Source: Prochlorococcus sp. AG-402-I20 | GTDB taxonomy: Bacteria > Cyanobacteriota > Cyanobacteriia > PCC-6307 > Cyanobiaceae | Direction: 5' to 3' | DNA length: 64,000 nt | Assembly: GCA_003216975.1 (NCBI GenBank) | Contig: QCHY01000007.1 | Location: 21,050 to 85,049, forward strand | Part shown: positions 61,881 through 64,000 of the stretch, one piece after another | Numbering within the stretch: position 1 is the first letter of the stretch | Layout of the letters: each line of letters begins with the position of its first letter | Notes under the pieces: generated by a model | Told to the model about the DNA's origin: nothing | What the model saw: the letters and a program-made list of their open reading frames with translations, nothing else | The model's database searches: none | Made by a program: the position numbers and the translations under genes

Positions 61881-62165
61881 TTAATCATCAGAAATCAATT
61901 GTGTCTTTATTTTTTTTCTCTTTGGTTTTTGAAGCTTATAACCAAACTCAAGAAGTTGATGATATGTCAATTTAGCTTGTAAAGCACTTAAAGATAAACG
62001 TTTTTCATCGTCTTTTTGTAAATAGAAATTTCCTCGATTATTGTTATCTTTCTCAATAGTAATAAACTCTTTTCCTTTCTTAAGAATCCAGGGCTCTTTT
62101 AGATAGTTATCGTCACCCACCTTTAAATCCCATGGAACTGGTACTGGTTTTTTCTTTAATGGCAT
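61881..62165 (-). CDS. hypothetical basic protein
   Basis: 94-aa ORF. Confidence 0.5.
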   Translation of the reverse strand: MPLKKKPVPVPWDLKVGDDNYLKEPWILKKGKEFITIEKDNNNRGNFYLQKDDEKRLSLSALQAKLTYHQLLEFGYKLQKPKRKKIKTQLISDD

Positions 62166-63158
62166 TTTGAAAAATCACATACCATAATCTTTATTTTACA
62201 TGCAAATATTGCCATAAACCAGTTAAAGCTGATAATGCTAAAAGCTATTGTGATAATAGCGAGAATACTGTCCTCGAGAAATAAAAAATTTATAAGAACA
62301 TTTTATGTAGTCTTATTTAGACCGATCTTTTGCTTAGAAGCTATTAATTGAGAGGCAATCGGGTTGACCCTATTCTCATATTTTCGTGACCTATAGATTT
62401 GAAATTTACAAATTTCATCGCCACTAAGAAAACAATCATCTATAAAATCATCAAGAACTCGTGATGGCATAAAAAAAAAACAATTAAACAATTAATGCCT
62501 CATAAAGGATATTAAACAAGTGAGTCTTAACACCTAATCTCATACTTCTGGCTCAATCTGATCACTAAAATTGAATCCATCGGAAGTTTCTTCTGATATG
62601 AGCTACTTCTTCAAACCTACATCCATCCATAAATTCAAAGGAGATAATAATTCATAAGACCAAAATAAATTTTGTTGTCGATAGATATTTCAAAATCAAA
62701 ATAGCAGTATCATCTCAAAGAGTTTTTAATCTCAGTCATGTTTTTATGAATAAGCAAATCATTTGATGATGATCTAGCTATGAAATAATCAGCAGGAATA
62801 AACTCTATTTTCCATGGTGTGAATTAAACTGATTTTTCATACAGTAATGTCAATACTTAAGACAGACCAATGAGTTTTAGAGAATATATGGAAGGGAATT
62901 TACATTTCAAAGGTTCATCTCATATTCTTGGCAGTGAAGAATATTCCTATTGGCAGGCACAAGAAGCAAAAATAATATTGATATAAAAATTAGTTACCGA
63001 CTCTCTTCCAAAACCAAGGATAGGCAAACAGCTCATGTACTTCCCCAGGAGTATTAATTAGGAATTAAGAAAAAAAAGTTAAGTATCTAAATGTGATCAT
63101 CATTACTAGCAATGAAAAAACAATTCGTTTATAAAGATGAAGATTACTCAAATGATTC

Positions 63159-63431
63159 ATGCACTACATACAGCATTGGAAATTCAAGCCTGGTTACCAC
63201 CAAAAAGGCGCAGAAAAATTTTTAGCCACGGGAGCACCATACGTAGGAGCAGAGATGCTAGGTAGATATCACGCTCCAGGATCACTTGAAGGTTGGATTC
63301 TTGTTAAAGCAGAAGACCCAAAAGCACTTTACGAGCATGCAGCTGAATGGGCCGAATTTCTTGATTGGGAAACCACACCAGTATTTACAGATGAAGAAGC
63401 TGGTCCTATTTGCTCAAAAATCTACAGTTAA
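63159..63431 (+). CDS. DUF3303-type protein
   Basis: MHYIQHWKFKPGYHQKGAEKFLATGAP...WAEFLDWETTPVFTDEEA. Confidence 0.75.
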   Translation: MHYIQHWKFKPGYHQKGAEKFLATGAPYVGAEMLGRYHAPGSLEGWILVKAEDPKALYEHAAEWAEFLDWETTPVFTDEEAGPICSKIYS

Positions 63432-63670
63432 ATCAAAACCTGATTAATTAATCGTGAGGTGATTGAGATAAAAGACAACAGCAATCAGTCTTTTATCTCA
63501 TCTATTTAAGAGCATTAAACCTCATTATTTTTAGGCAAAAAGAACATCATAAGTAAATAAAATCTCTGATATTTCGCTAGAAGTTAGCTATTAACAGTAA
63601 CTTTGACTTAATGAATGGAGTTTTATTTATTTAGTAGTTAACTTAAGTATAAAGAAGGCATAATGAGATT

Positions 63671-63961
63671 ATGAGCCGTATCGAAGATCTAAAAATTTTA
63701 CTAAATAGCCTTAGCTTTTTTACTAGGAAAGAACCTATAGGAAGAGAAATGAAGAGAGTTTTTCAATGGAGAAGGTATCTTGAATGGAAAGGGTTAACAC
63801 CGCAAGAAAAACTCTCAGCCAAGAGATTCTTATTAATTCCAGTATTCGCTTATCTCATAATTAAGATTTTTAATCAGAATTTTTCCTTGATTGTTCTATT
63901 TCTGATTGGATATTTACTTTATAAAACATTTGAAAAAGGAGGTATTCTAAAAAATAAATAA
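63671..63961 (+). CDS. hypothetical protein with C-terminal TM
   Basis: 96-aa ORF. Confidence 0.5.
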   Translation: MSRIEDLKILLNSLSFFTRKEPIGREMKRVFQWRRYLEWKGLTPQEKLSAKRFLLIPVFAYLIIKIFNQNFSLIVLFLIGYLLYKTFEKGGILKNK

Positions 63962-64000
63962 TCCGCTTCCATAGCAAGAAAAAACCCCTTCCGTAATGAC

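Noticed and set aside
60614-63100. Long AT-rich low-ORF stretch as a replication origin or centromere-like region
   Set aside because: No DnaA-box cluster or iteron recognised; probably decayed or intergenic sequence
1-64000. CRISPR array or cas genes
   Set aside because: No regularly spaced direct repeats seen; the broken PD-(D/E)XK ORF is Cas4-like only in general nuclease features

Overview
The window is AT-rich (about one third GC by eye, not computed) and reads as marine picocyanobacterial DNA. It is most likely from a Prochlorococcus-type genome, judging from a tandem high-light-inducible (hli) cluster, DUF3764/DUF4278/DUF1651/DUF3303-type small proteins, fibrillin-like proteins and CP12-like tails. 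A few conventional genes are clear: SRAP/YedK, an AEC transporter, a rhomboid protease, a CrtISO-like oxidoreductase, CIA30, GH57, a nitroreductase, purT, a glutamine amidotransferase, proline iminopeptidase, a HAD hydrolase, SelO and tRNA-Gly(CCC). They sit in a large accessory landscape of very small ORFs, many belonging to paralogous families dispersed through the window. The most interesting observations are: (1) three short proteins with an invariant EC(L/M)QFGIC motif within 2.3 kb, each preceded by the same TATAAATACTT...GTT...C-rich upstream element; (2) two DUF4278 micro-genes with matching two-hairpin 5' leaders that could form a CGTTC/GAACG long-range pairing, i.e. a riboswitch-like candidate; (3) a structured 3' element with compensatory changes immediately after both histone-H1-like genes; (4) a 41-nt repeat preceding two copies of a ~30-aa micro-membrane protein, one carrying an in-frame TAG; (5) several other loci with in-frame stops or frameshifts in otherwise open, homologous frames; (6) a psaJ-like coding remnant without a normal start; (7) two micro-proteins with the C-x3-P-x4-C spacing of the CP12 C-terminus. 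All family calls come from reading the sequence; no database or folding search was run.
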